Shown in pieces: positions 16,249-25,578 of a DNA stretch of 64,000 nucleotides. This DNA comes from Rhabdobacter roseus (GTDB lineage: Bacteria > Bacteroidota > Bacteroidia > Cytophagales > Spirosomataceae), in the NCBI RefSeq assembly GCF_014202275.1, contig NZ_JACHGF010000018.1, forward strand, positions 1 through 64,000. The letters run 5' to 3'. Both the position numbers and the translations under genes were made by a program. Each line of letters starts with the position of its first letter. Within the stretch, counting starts at the first letter, position 1. Under the pieces are notes generated by a model, which had not been told where the DNA came from, ran no database searches, and saw only the letters and a program-made list of their open reading frames with translations.

Positions 16249-17928
16249 ATGGCAGAAGCAATTCGTATGCCCAAGATGAGCGACACCATGGAAGAAGGTG
16301 TTATTGCTGAGTGGCACAAAAAAGTAGGCGACGAGATTAAATCCGGTGATATTCTGGCCGAGGTCGAAACCGACAAAGCTACAATGGATCTCGAGTCGTA
16401 CTACGACGGAACTATTCTTTACATAGGGGTGCAGAAAGGAGATGCCGTTCCGATCGACGGAATCATGGCCATCGTGGGCGAAAAAGGCGAAGACTACCAG
16501 TCGCTACTCGAAGGAGGAGAATCCAATGGACAAACGGCCGCTAAGAAGGAAGAACCCAAGAAAGAAGAAGCCGCTCCGCAACCAGAAAGCAAGGAAAGTA
16601 CCCCCAAAAAAGCGGATAAACCCGCTAAGTCGACCGAAAAGATCAACGCTACCGTGGTGCGTATGCCCAAGATGAGCGATACCATGGAAGAAGGTACCCT
16701 GGTGTCGTGGCAGAAAAAGGTGGGTGATCAGGTGAAGTCCGGCGATATTCTGGCCGAGGTAGAAACCGACAAAGCCACCATGGAGCTGGAAGCCTACGAG
16801 GATGGTACCCTGCTGCATGTGGGCGTAGAAGAAGGCTCGGCCGTGCCCGTCAACGGCATCATTGCCGTCATTGGCGAAGAAGGTGCCAACGTGGAAGCCC
16901 TCCTGGCCCGTGAAAACGGTGAGGCCATAGACGAAGAAGCCGCCGAAGTAGAAGATATTACCGACGAAGACAGCCAAAAAACAACCGTACCCGTCGAGAC
17001 CCCCGCGGGTGTAAGTGCCAATGATGCCTCCTCGGATCGGATCAAGGCGTCGCCGCTGGCCCGCCGCCTGGCCGAAGACAAGGGCATTGACCTGAGCCAA
17101 CTGGAAGGCTCCGGCGATAATGGGCGCATCGTGAAGCGTGACGTGGATGAGTACAAGCCCGCCGCCAAGCCGGAAGCCGCTCCCGCCAAAGCCGCCGCTC
17201 CCAAAGCCGCCGAGGCTGCTCCCGCCCCCACCGCCGCTCCCGTGGGCGACTACGAGGATCTACCCGTGTCGCAGATGCGCAAGACCATCGCGCGCCGCCT
17301 CAGCGACAGCCTCTTTACGGCGCCGCATTTCTACCTGACCATGGAAATCAACATGGACAAGGCCATGCAGCTGCGCCCCACGCTGAACGCCGTGAGCCCC
17401 GCCAAAATTTCTTTCAACGACATGGTGATCAAGGCCTGTGCGCTGGCTCTCAAGCAGCATCCGGCCGTTAACTCGGCCTGGCTGGGTGACAAGATCCGTC
17501 GCTACAAGTACGTCAACATTGGCGTGGCCGTAGCCGTAGACGAAGGACTGCTGGTACCCGTGGTGCGCGACGCCGACAAGAAAACGCTTTCGGCCATCTC
17601 GGGCGAAGTGAAAGAATACGCCGGTAAAGCCAAGGACAAAAAACTCCAACCCAAAGATTGGGAAGGGAATACCTTCTCGGTGTCCAACCTGGGCATGTTT
17701 GGCATCGACGAATTCACGGCCATCATCAACCCGCCCGACGCCTGTATTCTGGCCATTGGTGCCATTAAACAAACGGCCGCTTTCAAGGAAGACGGTACCC
17801 CCTATCCGGTCAATATCATGAAGGTAACGCTCTCCTGCGACCACCGCGTGGTCGACGGCGCTACGGGCGCTTCCTTCCTCCAAACGGTGAAAAAGCTGCT
17901 CGAAGAACCCATGAGCATGTTGGTATAA
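16249..17928 (+). CDS. pdhC: Pyruvate dehydrogenase complex E2 (dihydrolipoamide acetyltransferase)
   Basis: 559 aa. Two lipoyl domains are present, each with the lipoylation motif VETDKATM (Lys43 and Lys175). They are separated by a Lys/Glu/Pro-rich linker, followed by an E3/E1-binding domain (KASPLARRLAEDKGIDLSQL, about 262-300), an Ala/Pro-rich swinging linker, and the catalytic acyltransferase domain ending with the active-site DHRVVDGATGASFL. It moves acetyl groups from E1 to CoA within the PDH core. E1 and E3 are not adjacent in this window. The length and two-lipoyl layout fit Bacteroidota E2 of the PDH type. Confidence 0.95.
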   Translation: MAEAIRMPKMSDTMEEGVIAEWHKKVGDEIKSGDILAEVETDKATMDLESYYDGTILYIGVQKGDAVPIDGIMAIVGEKGEDYQSLLEGGESNGQTAAKKEEPKKEEAAPQPESKESTPKKADKPAKSTEKINATVVRMPKMSDTMEEGTLVSWQKKVGDQVKSGDILAEVETDKATMELEAYEDGTLLHVGVEEGSAVPVNGIIAVIGEEGANVEALLARENGEAIDEEAAEVEDITDEDSQKTTVPVETPAGVSANDASSDRIKASPLARRLAEDKGIDLSQLEGSGDNGRIVKRDVDEYKPAAKPEAAPAKAAAPKAAEAAPAPTAAPVGDYEDLPVSQMRKTIARRLSDSLFTAPHFYLTMEINMDKAMQLRPTLNAVSPAKISFNDMVIKACALALKQHPAVNSAWLGDKIRRYKYVNIGVAVAVDEGLLVPVVRDADKKTLSAISGEVKEYAGKAKDKKLQPKDWEGNTFSVSNLGMFGIDEFTAIINPPDACILAIGAIKQTAAFKEDGTPYPVNIMKVTLSCDHRVVDGATGASFLQTVKKLLEEPMSMLV

Positions 17929-17955
17929 AGTCAAAGTACCTTATTGAATACAAAA

Positions 17956-17989
17956 AAGAGGGCCTGGCGCAACCGGCTCTCTTTTTTTT
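17956..17989 (+). terminator. Terminator after pdhC
   Basis: AAGAGGGCC (17957-17965) pairs with GGCTCTCTT (17975-17983; one G-U) and runs into T8. It lies 28 nt past the pdhC stop. Confidence 0.85.
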
Positions 17990-18338
17990 GGCAAAGTACC
18001 CCCTAGAATTTATGGGTAAACCGTGAATGAGTTGGTAAGTTATAGATACCAGGCAACGTTGCCTTTTTCTTGCGGCTAACCAGGAATTTTTTAACTATTC
18101 ATCCATCCATAAAGCGAAAAAATGACCGCAGCGTGGTCACAGATTTATAGCATTAAGACTTTAGATTACCGACCGACCGCAGGGCGGTCGCACCTCGCCC
18201 AGGAAGGGCTAGCGTTCGATTCCGCTGGAATCATGTTTTGTTATGGGTTAGCTTTCTATAAACATGGGATTTCTCTGAAATCCGTAGGTACCTATGGCTA
18301 ACTTTATAAACTAAAGCATCAATAAATGCTAAACCTGT
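17990..18338. other. Structured intergenic region, three short hairpins, no gene
   Basis: About 350 bp without a credible ORF. Three compact hairpins are visible: TGACC/GGTCA near 18122-18139, CGACCGC-agg-GCGGTCG near 18174-18190, and GATTCC-gct-GGAATC near 18219-18233. The first two share the ACCGCAG word, which suggests related elements. There is no T-run, so they are not simple terminators. Confidence 0.4.
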
Positions 18339-18373
18339 TGACATAGGGTTGTCACGTAGGTACCTGATCTTTG
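18338..18373 (+). promoter_or_regulatory. Promoter of DinB gene
   Basis: TTGACA (18338-18343) and GATCTTTG (18366-18373, one mismatch from TAnnTTTG) are spaced like a -33/-7 pair. Transcription would start close to 18380, about 20 nt before the ATG at 18399. Confidence 0.4.
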
Positions 18374-18398
18374 TCTTGCTCATCAAAAACCAATCCGT

Positions 18399-18893
18399 AT
18401 GATCTCTTTTATCGAAGCTTTTCAAAAAGAACTGGCGCAGGAAGCCGCCCAAACCCGGCGCATGTTGGCCCTCGTCCCCGCCGACCGGATGGATTGGCAG
18501 CCCCATCCTAAAAGCATGACGATCAAAGCCCTGGCTACGCACCTGGCCGAAATCCCGATCATGCTCACCATGGGAATTCGGCAAGATAAGTGGGATTTTG
18601 CGGACAGCCCCTACGCCCCCGCCAACTACCCCGACCCCGACGCACTGGTGGCTCGTTTCGACGAATGCGTGCAGGAAGCTCAGGCGGCACTCGCTGGCGC
18701 TACCGACGCTATTTTGCAGCAAAAGTGGGTGATGTGCGAAGGAGATACCATCTACGTCGAAATGGAAAAATGGGAAACCGTACGCCACGCCATGGGCCAA
18801 AATGCCCACCACCGCGCGCAGCTCGGGGTTTTTCTGCGCCTGCTCGACATCCCCATTCCGGGTCCTTACGGCCCCAGCGCCGACGAAATGTGA
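18399..18893 (+). CDS. DinB family protein
   Basis: 164 aa, the size of a single DinB/YfiT four-helix bundle. The C-terminal metal-binding motif NAHHRAQLGVFLRL is clear; the other His ligand is probably in KALATHLAEIP (about residue 48). Family members include metal-dependent thiol transferases (bacillithiol, mycothiol) and stress-induced proteins; the substrate cannot be named from sequence. It is a single gene. Confidence 0.85.
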   Translation: MISFIEAFQKELAQEAAQTRRMLALVPADRMDWQPHPKSMTIKALATHLAEIPIMLTMGIRQDKWDFADSPYAPANYPDPDALVARFDECVQEAQAALAGATDAILQQKWVMCEGDTIYVEMEKWETVRHAMGQNAHHRAQLGVFLRLLDIPIPGPYGPSADEM

Positions 18894-18960
18894 TTTTATA
18901 ACGACTCCCCAGGTACCTATCGTTCTGAATCTAACCCGCTAACCTCCTCGCCAAGCCACC

Positions 18961-19007
18961 ACGGGCCTGGCGGGTACCTAAGGTACCTGAACGTTCCCCG
19001 TTTTTTT
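18961..19007 (+). terminator. Probable terminator of DinB gene
   Basis: ACGGG (18961-18965) pairs with CCCGT (18997-19001) and encloses two GGTACC palindromes that pair with each other. Seven T follow. This is another terminator built on the GTACC word. Confidence 0.45.
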
Positions 19008-19014
19008 CCAGTTA

Positions 19015-19068
19015 TACTAACTGATTCGGCTCCTGATCGTGCGCGGTTGGGAGCCGAATCAGTTAGTA
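19015..19068. repeat. Perfect 19-bp inverted repeat just upstream of hslV
   Basis: TACTAACTGATTCGGCTCC (19015-19033) is perfectly complementary to 19050-19068, with a 16-nt loop. The right arm ends 28 nt before the hslV ATG at 19097. No T-run follows, so it is not a standard terminator. It could be an operator, an mRNA stabiliser or a leader attenuator for hslV. Confidence 0.75.
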
Positions 19069-19096
19069 CATTATGCTTGTTATTAAACCTCAATTC

Positions 19097-19636
19097 ATGG
19101 AAAAAATACACGCTACTACCGTTCTGGGGGTACTTCACAACGGAACCGTGGCCCTGGGAGCCGACGGACAGGCTACGATGGGAAATACCGTGGCCAAAAG
19201 CAACGTCAAGAAAGTACGTACCCTCATGGGGGGCAAGGTACTTGTGGGCTTTGCGGGCTCCACGGCGGATGCCTTTACGCTGCTGGAAAAATTTGAAGAA
19301 AAACTCAACGCCTACGGGGGCAACATGAAGCGCGCGGCCATTGAGCTGGCCAAGGACTGGCGCACCGACCGCTACCTGCGCAAGCTGGAGGCCATGATGA
19401 TTACCGCCAGCAAAGACGAAATCCTGGTGATTTCGGGTACGGGTGATGTCCTGGAGCCCGAAAATGGCGTCGCGGCCATTGGCTCGGGCGGCAACTACGC
19501 GCTGTCGGCGGCGCTGGCGCTCAAAAAACACGCCCCGCAGTTATCGGCCGAAGATATGGTGCGCGAGGGCCTGCACATTGCCGGTGATTTGTGCATTTAT
19601 ACCAACCACAACCTGGTGGTCGAGCAAATTCAATAG
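19097..19636 (+). CDS. hslV: HslV, proteasome-like ATP-dependent protease subunit
   Basis: 179 aa from the ATG at 19097 ([12 protein letters not shown]). An earlier ATG at 19073 lies 5 nt after a strong hairpin and adds residues the family lacks. Maturation exposes a Thr (TTV motif, residues 7-8) as the N-terminal nucleophile. The conserved segments [38 protein letters not shown] and [14 protein letters not shown] are present. HslV forms a double hexamer activated by the AAA+ unfoldase HslU. No hslU is next to it here, unlike the hslVU operon of proteobacteria. Confidence 0.95.
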   Translation: MEKIHATTVLGVLHNGTVALGADGQATMGNTVAKSNVKKVRTLMGGKVLVGFAGSTADAFTLLEKFEEKLNAYGGNMKRAAIELAKDWRTDRYLRKLEAMMITASKDEILVISGTGDVLEPENGVAAIGSGGNYALSAALALKKHAPQLSAEDMVREGLHIAGDLCIYTNHNLVVEQIQ

Positions 19637-19652
19637 CCCCAAGTACCCTTTC

Positions 19653-19707
19653 AAAGTACCTCCGCAAGTACCTTGTTGTACAGGTACTTGCGGAGGTACT
19701 TTTTTTG
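19653..19707. terminator. Strong GTACC-based terminator between hslV and porin
   Basis: AAAGTACCTCCGCAAGTACC (19653-19672, plus one T) pairs perfectly with 19682-19702, a 21-bp stem with an 8-nt loop, followed by T7. It serves the hslV transcript and perhaps the convergent porin. The arms contain two copies of AAGTACC. Confidence 0.88.
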
Positions 19708-19708
19708 G

Positions 19709-21019
19709 TTAAAAGATAAAACCCATCCCAAACTCCAGAATATGCGGCTCCCGCAGCGCCCGGTTGCGGTTGGTACGAAACTGGTAGTTGGCTTTAAAAA
19801 CGATATTCTCGCGCGTATTAAAATTAGCGCCCACGGTTAGGATGTCGAGGTCGTTCTGCACGCGGGGGAGCGTAGTTAGTCGTTCGTCTACCTTCCGGTG
19901 GGTATTCAGTCGCTCGTAGCGCACAAACAAAGGTACTTTCATTTCGGAGCGGTCGAACAGCCAGTTTTTTTGGTGCGATTCGTGCGGGGTACTTTTCCGG
20001 AAATAGGGTAATATATCCACCCCGAGCTCAAACAAGTACCCGAATGTTTCCTGCCCAAGTACCTGTCCCTGGCCAGCTTGCTGTAGCCCTAGCTGGTAGA
20101 TGGGGTAGGTGTCACCCAGGGTGCCGTAGGTACCTACGCTCACGAAGCGCAGGTTCATCCAGTCGTACTTGACGTAGCCCGTCCCCAGCCGAATGGGTGC
20201 CTTGATCTGCCTTTCGCCGGCGTCGTCCTCCACGCGCGCGCCCTGGCCCGAGTTGCCCACGTAGCCCGAGGCACTCACCGTGAGGCCCGGCACGCCCGTG
20301 TAGTTAAGCTGCGGCACCAGCGACAGCGAGCGGGGTACTCCAAACCGGATGTCGCGCCCCTGCCGGATCCAGGTGCCGCTCACGTACTGCGCGGCGTCCA
20401 GCCCCTGCGACACCCCCAGCGCGTAGGAGAACGTAGGTGTGATGTTGCCGTAAAACATGGCCCCGAGCTCAATCCAGGTCGTGGGCGTAATGAGCCGCTC
20501 CACCTCCGAGCGGTTCACCGAATAGAACATCACGGGCTCGTCGTTGTTGTTGACGTAGCCAATCGGCAGCGGATAAAATCCCACCCGCGCCTTGAAGTAG
20601 TCCGACACCAGAAAATCCACGAAGGCTTCTACCACAATCTCGTGTCGGCCTTCGCGGGTACCATCGTGCAGGTACTCAATCTGAAACTCCGAGTTCCAAA
20701 TGATTTTGTCGGTAATGCGGTACCCAAAAAAAGTAGCGTAACGGTACAGATTCGTGTAGTAAAGCTCAATGTCGCCGCTGTTGGTATTTTTAGTACCCTG
20801 GTAGTTCACGAAATTGAACTCCCCGAAGCCACTGATGGAGTACCTTTTGTCGGAGAAGAAAATCTTGGACGCTGCCAACGCCAGGCCCGGCTGCTGCTGG
20901 TATTTGAGCCGCTCCACCGCCGGGCTGGGCTTGGTGAGGGTGTCGGCGGGCTCGGGGGTTTGGGCATGGGCGGTGGATAGCAGAAAAAGTAGAAAAATAA
21001 GTCGGAAGAATACTTTCAT
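19709..21019 (-). CDS. Outer-membrane porin of phosphate-selective O/P type
   Basis: 436 aa from the ATG at 21019 (MKVFFRLIFLLFLL, signal peptide ending at AHA-Q); the frame is open 14 codons further upstream but the signal favours this start. The mature part has alternating beta strands rich in aromatic residues (FGEFNFVNYQ, YRYATFFGYRI, WNSEFQIEYLHDG, VDFLVSDYFKARVGFYPLPIGYVNN) typical of the OprO/OprP-like family, and ends in Phe (FGMGFIF), the usual outer-membrane beta-barrel signature. It probably allows anion or small-solute diffusion; substrate is unknown. Confidence 0.85.
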   Translation of the reverse strand: MKVFFRLIFLLFLLSTAHAQTPEPADTLTKPSPAVERLKYQQQPGLALAASKIFFSDKRYSISGFGEFNFVNYQGTKNTNSGDIELYYTNLYRYATFFGYRITDKIIWNSEFQIEYLHDGTREGRHEIVVEAFVDFLVSDYFKARVGFYPLPIGYVNNNDEPVMFYSVNRSEVERLITPTTWIELGAMFYGNITPTFSYALGVSQGLDAAQYVSGTWIRQGRDIRFGVPRSLSLVPQLNYTGVPGLTVSASGYVGNSGQGARVEDDAGERQIKAPIRLGTGYVKYDWMNLRFVSVGTYGTLGDTYPIYQLGLQQAGQGQVLGQETFGYLFELGVDILPYFRKSTPHESHQKNWLFDRSEMKVPLFVRYERLNTHRKVDERLTTLPRVQNDLDILTVGANFNTRENIVFKANYQFRTNRNRALREPHILEFGMGFIF

Positions 21020-21220
21020 GAGCTCAATGGTTAGCGGCAAGCGGGGGCAAAAATAGGCCAAGCCTCCTTTTCAGCCATTTTTATTGGATTAGGATACCCT
21101 TAGAAAAGTATACCAAACCCGCGCTATCTATTTACTTAAAAGTACCTTCCGTAAAAAAAGAGGTACCTCAAGTACCCCCTTCTTCGTTGTGAAAGCGTTC
21201 GTGATGAGGTGCCCAGGCAA

Positions 21221-22720
21221 CTACAAATCGGCCATAAGTACCATCAAACGTACCAGCTCCTGCCCCACCAGACGGCTGCTTTTAGGATCGTACTTGTGGG
21301 CGGTCATCGAGAAGCTCAGCCGCTCACCTGAGCGGGTGGTTACGTAGCCCGCGTAGGCCCGGGTGCCGCCAATGGAGCCGCTTTTGGCGCGGACATTCCC
21401 CGCCGCGCGGGTACCTTTCCCCAGGTTTCGCACCGTCCCGGTTTCGCCCAGCACGGCTATGCTTTCGTAAAAATCGGGAAAGGCGTTGTTTTTGGTAGCG
21501 GCGTTCAGGATCTCGACGAGGTTCTGGGCCGTCAGCGAGCCCGAGGGCGACAGGCCACTCCCGTCTTTGATAAAAAAGCCCCGCACATCGGCTCCCTTGC
21601 CCCGCCAGTAGGCCGTCAGGGTTTCGACGGCGTCGTCAAACTCCGATTTGCCGGACAGTTTTTTCGCGGCCGTTTTCAGGAAGGCGTCGGCGTAGAGATT
21701 GATACTCCACCAGTTGGTCTGCTGCGCCAGTTCGCGCAGCGTGGGCGAAGCGTATTCGTCCAGCACCGTACGGGTGCTTTTGCGGGTACTTACGGCTTCC
21801 AGCACCATCGGCCCGCCACCTACCCCGATAGCCGCCGAGATCAGGCTTTCGCGCAGGGCGTAAGCGGCGTACTGCGCCGCATCGGGCAGGGCACCTTTGA
21901 CCGAAAACGTCGGCACCCCGCGCGGCACAGTACCCGTGAGCAGGGCTTCGTTACTCCGCGGACTCCCATAGATAATGACCTGGTCGCCCGAGCCGGTGGG
22001 GCCCGTCGTGACGCGGTTGGTCAGGTTCAGGTAAGGCAGCGTGGGCTCGGTTCGGATCACCTCCGCCGGATCACCCACGTTACGGCCAGGCCGAAAAAAC
22101 ACCCGGTAGAGGTTTTCGTTGAAGTTGAGCCCCTGTACCCCCGCTCCGTAGTAGTTGCCGATGTCGCCCCAGATCCAGCTGTCGGCCAAGGCCTTATCAT
22201 CCAGGAAGGAGGCATCGGCCACGACCCTCCCCTGCACGTAGCGGATGTTGGCCTTGCGGAGCACGTTGACCCAGCGGTTGAGCAGCGCGGTGGCGTTGGG
22301 GTACTCTTTGAAGCGGTCGCTGCCCAGGGAGGGATCGCCCGTGCCGCGCAGGTACAGGTTGCCCCGCAGGGTATCGTTCACAATTTGTCCGTCGTACTCC
22401 AGGTACGTTTTGTAGGTATAATCACCGCCCAGCACGGCCAGCGCGCTGGCCGTCGAGACGAGTTTCAGCGTTGAGGCCGACGGCAGCGACAGTTGGTGGT
22501 TCAGTGCCACCAACGGCCGGGTGCCCGCCACGGGAGTGCCCGCCACGGGAATGCCCGCCACGGGTTTGAGGCAGAAAGCCAAGGTACCGTGCCGCATCAG
22601 CTCGCTGTTCTGTAATTCCACGACGGCATCTGTGAGTCGGGCCAGGGCGGAGGAATCAACGGTTTGGGCATTTAAGACGTGAAAAAAGCCCGTAAATAAA
22701 CCAATCAGGAAGTATTTCAT
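21221..22720 (-). CDS. dacB: D-alanyl-D-alanine carboxypeptidase/endopeptidase (PBP4 family)
   Basis: 499 aa with a signal peptide (MKYFLIGLFTGFFHVLNAQ). The three penicillin-binding motifs are present: SxxK in LPSASTLKLVS (Ser/Lys near 80), SGLSPSG as SxN-type motif, and RAKSGSIGGTRAYAGYV (KSG in place of KTG). It trims or cross-links D-Ala-D-Ala stems of peptidoglycan in the periplasm. Between signal and catalytic domain is a short repeat PVAGIPVAGTPVAGT, encoded by three tandem 15-bp units near 22527-22568. It is a single gene. Confidence 0.92.
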   Translation of the reverse strand: MKYFLIGLFTGFFHVLNAQTVDSSALARLTDAVVELQNSELMRHGTLAFCLKPVAGIPVAGTPVAGTRPLVALNHQLSLPSASTLKLVSTASALAVLGGDYTYKTYLEYDGQIVNDTLRGNLYLRGTGDPSLGSDRFKEYPNATALLNRWVNVLRKANIRYVQGRVVADASFLDDKALADSWIWGDIGNYYGAGVQGLNFNENLYRVFFRPGRNVGDPAEVIRTEPTLPYLNLTNRVTTGPTGSGDQVIIYGSPRSNEALLTGTVPRGVPTFSVKGALPDAAQYAAYALRESLISAAIGVGGGPMVLEAVSTRKSTRTVLDEYASPTLRELAQQTNWWSINLYADAFLKTAAKKLSGKSEFDDAVETLTAYWRGKGADVRGFFIKDGSGLSPSGSLTAQNLVEILNAATKNNAFPDFYESIAVLGETGTVRNLGKGTRAAGNVRAKSGSIGGTRAYAGYVTTRSGERLSFSMTAHKYDPKSSRLVGQELVRLMVLMADL

Positions 22721-23111
22721 GTGATCGAATCAATAATAGAACCCTTTTAAGTACCCCCCTTAACGCATTTCTTGCCGAATCCAGCTGGCCCCGGCGTAAT
22801 CTGCACCGTTTTTTTGGTACTTTTGCACACTTTATGCCCAAAAGCATGTCAGGGCGAAAGAATACCAGGGCTGCCGGATCAGGGCATAAGAGCCAGCGGG
22901 ACCGCTCCGACTGCTCACAAAGTACCTTAGTAGCAGGCAGGATAGGCATCTGGGTTGGAAGGCAAGTTGTGAGTAGTGAATGTAATAAACGTTTTTTACC
23001 AAACCCTCTCTTCGTAACGTATTAGATCCATTTATCCTTTCGACACGGCAAGGAGGGGTTGATTTTTGACAAAAAAACGAAAAAAGACACGTATCGTCTA
23101 GTATATAGAAT
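22721..23111. other. Divergent intergenic region dacB / MBL nuclease
   Basis: About 390 bp. A plus-strand TACTTTTG (22818-22825) fits the -7 consensus and is followed 9 nt later by an ATG opening a 63-codon frame of unrecognised sequence. This may be a shadow or a tiny leader gene. The AT-rich end (23060-23111) should hold the promoter for the nuclease gene. No repeats or hairpins stand out. Confidence 0.3.
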
Positions 23112-24539
23112 ATGAAATTGACATTTTGGGGAGCCACCCGGCAAGTGACTGGTAGCATGTACTTACTGGAAGTGGATGATTACCGTATATTAATTGATTG
23201 TGGCTCCAACTTTGACCTGAACGAAAAGGAGAAGAAAGCACTCTTCGACGAGCAAAAAAGTGTTTTCCCTTTTGACCCCACCCTGGTGAACACGGTGCTG
23301 CTCACGCACGCCCACATCGATCATAGCGGCAACATCCCCAACCTCTACAAGGAAGGTTTTGAGGGGCAGGTGGTGTGTACCGAGCCCACCTTTGCGCTCA
23401 CCGGGCTGCTGCTGAAAGACGCGGCCCTCCTGCACCAAAAACGCCTGAACGCCCAGCAGCAGGGAGGCGGTAAGAAAAAGCGGGGCAAGAAGCCCAAAGA
23501 CGTACCCCGCGATTTTTTTCTGGAAAAACAGGTCAATGACGCCCTGGAAAACTTTGTGCCGGTGGCTTATGGGCAGCGCTACCGCATCGCCGACCACGTG
23601 TCGGTGACGTACTTTGCGGCGGGGCATTTGCTGGGAGCGGCTCACATCCTGGTCGAAGCCTGGGAAAACGGCGAAAAGAAAACCATTTGTTTCTCGGGTG
23701 ATATTGGCCGACGAAACTACCCCTTGCTCATTGACCCGCAACCCGTGCCGCAGGCCGACTACCTGGTGTGCGAAAGTACCTACGGCAACCGCCTGCACCT
23801 CGACCAACGCTCGCCCGAGGAAGCCCTGATCGACGTCATTCACCGCACGTGTGTGGAGATACCGGGTAGGCTCATCATCCCTACTTTTAGCGTAGGGCGT
23901 ACGCAGGCCTTGCTGTACACCCTCAACCGCCTGTACGTCGAGCACAACCTGCCGCCCCTAAAAGTTTTTTCGGACAGCCCGCTGGGCTTTGCCAGTACCC
24001 GTGTGTACCAGAAATACAGCCGCCTGCTCAACCAGGAGGCCCGGGCTTTTCAGAATTCCAACGACATGCTCTTTGACTTCGAGAACCTGATCTACCTCGA
24101 GAGTAGCGACGCCAGCCGGGCGGTTTCGAACTACAACGAGCCCTGCATCATTATTTCGTCCTCGGGCATGGTACAGGGCGGGCGCGTGGAGCACCACGTG
24201 GCGGCCAATATTGGTAACCCCTACGCGACCATTCTGCTCATTGGCTACGCCTCGGAAGGTACCCTGGGCTGGCGGCTCATGAACGGCCAGGATAACATCA
24301 TTATCCAGGGTCAGAAACATCCCGTCTTGGCTAATATTGAAAAAATTGACGTATTTAGCGGTCACGGAGACCGGGACGATCTGGTGAATTTTGTAAAAAT
24401 GCAGGATACGGAGCGTCTAAAAAAGATTTTCCTGATCCACGGTGAACACCAGAGCATGCTGGATTTCAAAGAAACACTGCAAACCATCGGCTACGGGCAA
24501 GTGGAAATTCCGGACCGGGGCCAGTCGTACGACTTATGA
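23112..24539 (+). CDS. MBL-fold beta-CASP ribonuclease / mRNA-processing family
   Basis: 475 aa. Metallo-beta-lactamase motif [15 protein letters not shown] (about 66-80), downstream His in [16 protein letters not shown], and Asp in [13 protein letters not shown]. The beta-CASP part has motif A-C features ([31 protein letters not shown]). Members cleave RNA endo- or exonucleolytically with two Zn ions (CPSF73/KH-CPSF-like group). A Lys-rich insert ([13 protein letters not shown], about 117-130) is unusual and may bind RNA. accA follows closely. Confidence 0.9.
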   Translation: MKLTFWGATRQVTGSMYLLEVDDYRILIDCGSNFDLNEKEKKALFDEQKSVFPFDPTLVNTVLLTHAHIDHSGNIPNLYKEGFEGQVVCTEPTFALTGLLLKDAALLHQKRLNAQQQGGGKKKRGKKPKDVPRDFFLEKQVNDALENFVPVAYGQRYRIADHVSVTYFAAGHLLGAAHILVEAWENGEKKTICFSGDIGRRNYPLLIDPQPVPQADYLVCESTYGNRLHLDQRSPEEALIDVIHRTCVEIPGRLIIPTFSVGRTQALLYTLNRLYVEHNLPPLKVFSDSPLGFASTRVYQKYSRLLNQEARAFQNSNDMLFDFENLIYLESSDASRAVSNYNEPCIIISSSGMVQGGRVEHHVAANIGNPYATILLIGYASEGTLGWRLMNGQDNIIIQGQKHPVLANIEKIDVFSGHGDRDDLVNFVKMQDTERLKKIFLIHGEHQSMLDFKETLQTIGYGQVEIPDRGQSYDL

Positions 24540-24570
24540 CCCCAACCCCACTACCCTCAACCCAGACAAA

Positions 24571-25524
24571 ATGAGAACATACCTCGACTTTGAAAAACCA
24601 ATCGCCGAGTTAGAATCCAAACTCGCCGAAATGAAAAGGCTGGCGGAAGATAATAAAGTGGATGTGTCAGCAGCCACCTCTTCCCTCGAAAGCAGCATTG
24701 AGAGACTTCGCAAAGAAATATTCGAGAACCTCACCCGCTGGCAGCGGGTGCAGCTATCGCGCCATCCCGACCGCCCCTACACGCTCGACTACATTCAGCT
24801 GATGTGCGACGAGTTCATTGAGCTGCACGGCGACCGGCAGGTCCGGGATGACCCGGCGATGATCGGCGGCTTTGCGCGCATCGGCGATCAGAGCATGATG
24901 ATCATCGGGCAGCAAAAGGGCCGCAATACGAAGCAGCGTCAGCACCGCAACTTCGGTATGCCCAACCCCGAAGGCTACCGCAAGGCGCTACGCCTGATGA
25001 AAATCGCCGAGAAATTCAATAAACCCATCGTCACGCTCATCGACACGCCGGGGGCTTTTCCGGGCCTGGAAGCCGAAGAACGCGGCCAGGGCGAGGCCAT
25101 TGCCCGCAACCTGAAGGAAATGTTCATGCTCAAAGTACCCGTCATCTGCATCGTCATTGGCGAAGGAGCTTCGGGTGGAGCCCTGGGCATCGCCATCGGC
25201 GACCGCGTGCTGATGCTGGAAAATACCTGGTACTCGGTGATTTCGCCCGAGTCGTGCTCGTCTATTTTGTGGCGTAGCTGGGACTACAAGGAAGAAGCCG
25301 CCGAAGCCCTGAAACTCACGGCAACGGACATGAAAGAAAACCGCCTCGTCGACGGCATCATACCCGAGCCGCTGGGCGGTGCCCACCTCGACCACGAGGC
25401 CATGTCCATCATCATCAAACGGGTCATTACGGAAACCCTCCGCGATCTTTCGACCCTCAGCCCCGAGCAGCGCATCGACCAGCGCATCGAGAAATTCTGT
25501 GCCATGGGGGTGGTGATTGAATAA
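24571..25524 (+). CDS. accA: Acetyl-CoA carboxylase carboxyltransferase subunit alpha
   Basis: 317 aa from the ATG at 24571 ([18 protein letters not shown]), the standard AccA start; the frame is open earlier but inside the upstream gene. Conserved segments [66 protein letters not shown] and [20 protein letters not shown] build the CoA-binding crotonase-like fold. It transfers carboxyl from biotin-BCCP to acetyl-CoA with AccD, giving malonyl-CoA for fatty-acid synthesis. AccD is not in the window. Confidence 0.97.
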   Translation: MRTYLDFEKPIAELESKLAEMKRLAEDNKVDVSAATSSLESSIERLRKEIFENLTRWQRVQLSRHPDRPYTLDYIQLMCDEFIELHGDRQVRDDPAMIGGFARIGDQSMMIIGQQKGRNTKQRQHRNFGMPNPEGYRKALRLMKIAEKFNKPIVTLIDTPGAFPGLEAEERGQGEAIARNLKEMFMLKVPVICIVIGEGASGGALGIAIGDRVLMLENTWYSVISPESCSSILWRSWDYKEEAAEALKLTATDMKENRLVDGIIPEPLGGAHLDHEAMSIIIKRVITETLRDLSTLSPEQRIDQRIEKFCAMGVVIE

Positions 25525-25578
25525 CCGGTACTTGATAAAACGGGCCCGGCCCATCAGGGGCAGACCTAACTTAGCAGC

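Noticed and set aside
18210-18226. T-loop-like GTTCGATTCC as part of a second tRNA
   Set aside because: The loop and stem lengths are wrong and no acceptor or anticodon arm can be drawn around it.
22834-23025. 63-codon plus-strand frame after an exact -7 box
   Set aside because: The sequence looks non-coding (no hydrophobic or conserved pattern) and the ATG is only 9 nt from the box. Kept only as part of the spacer description.
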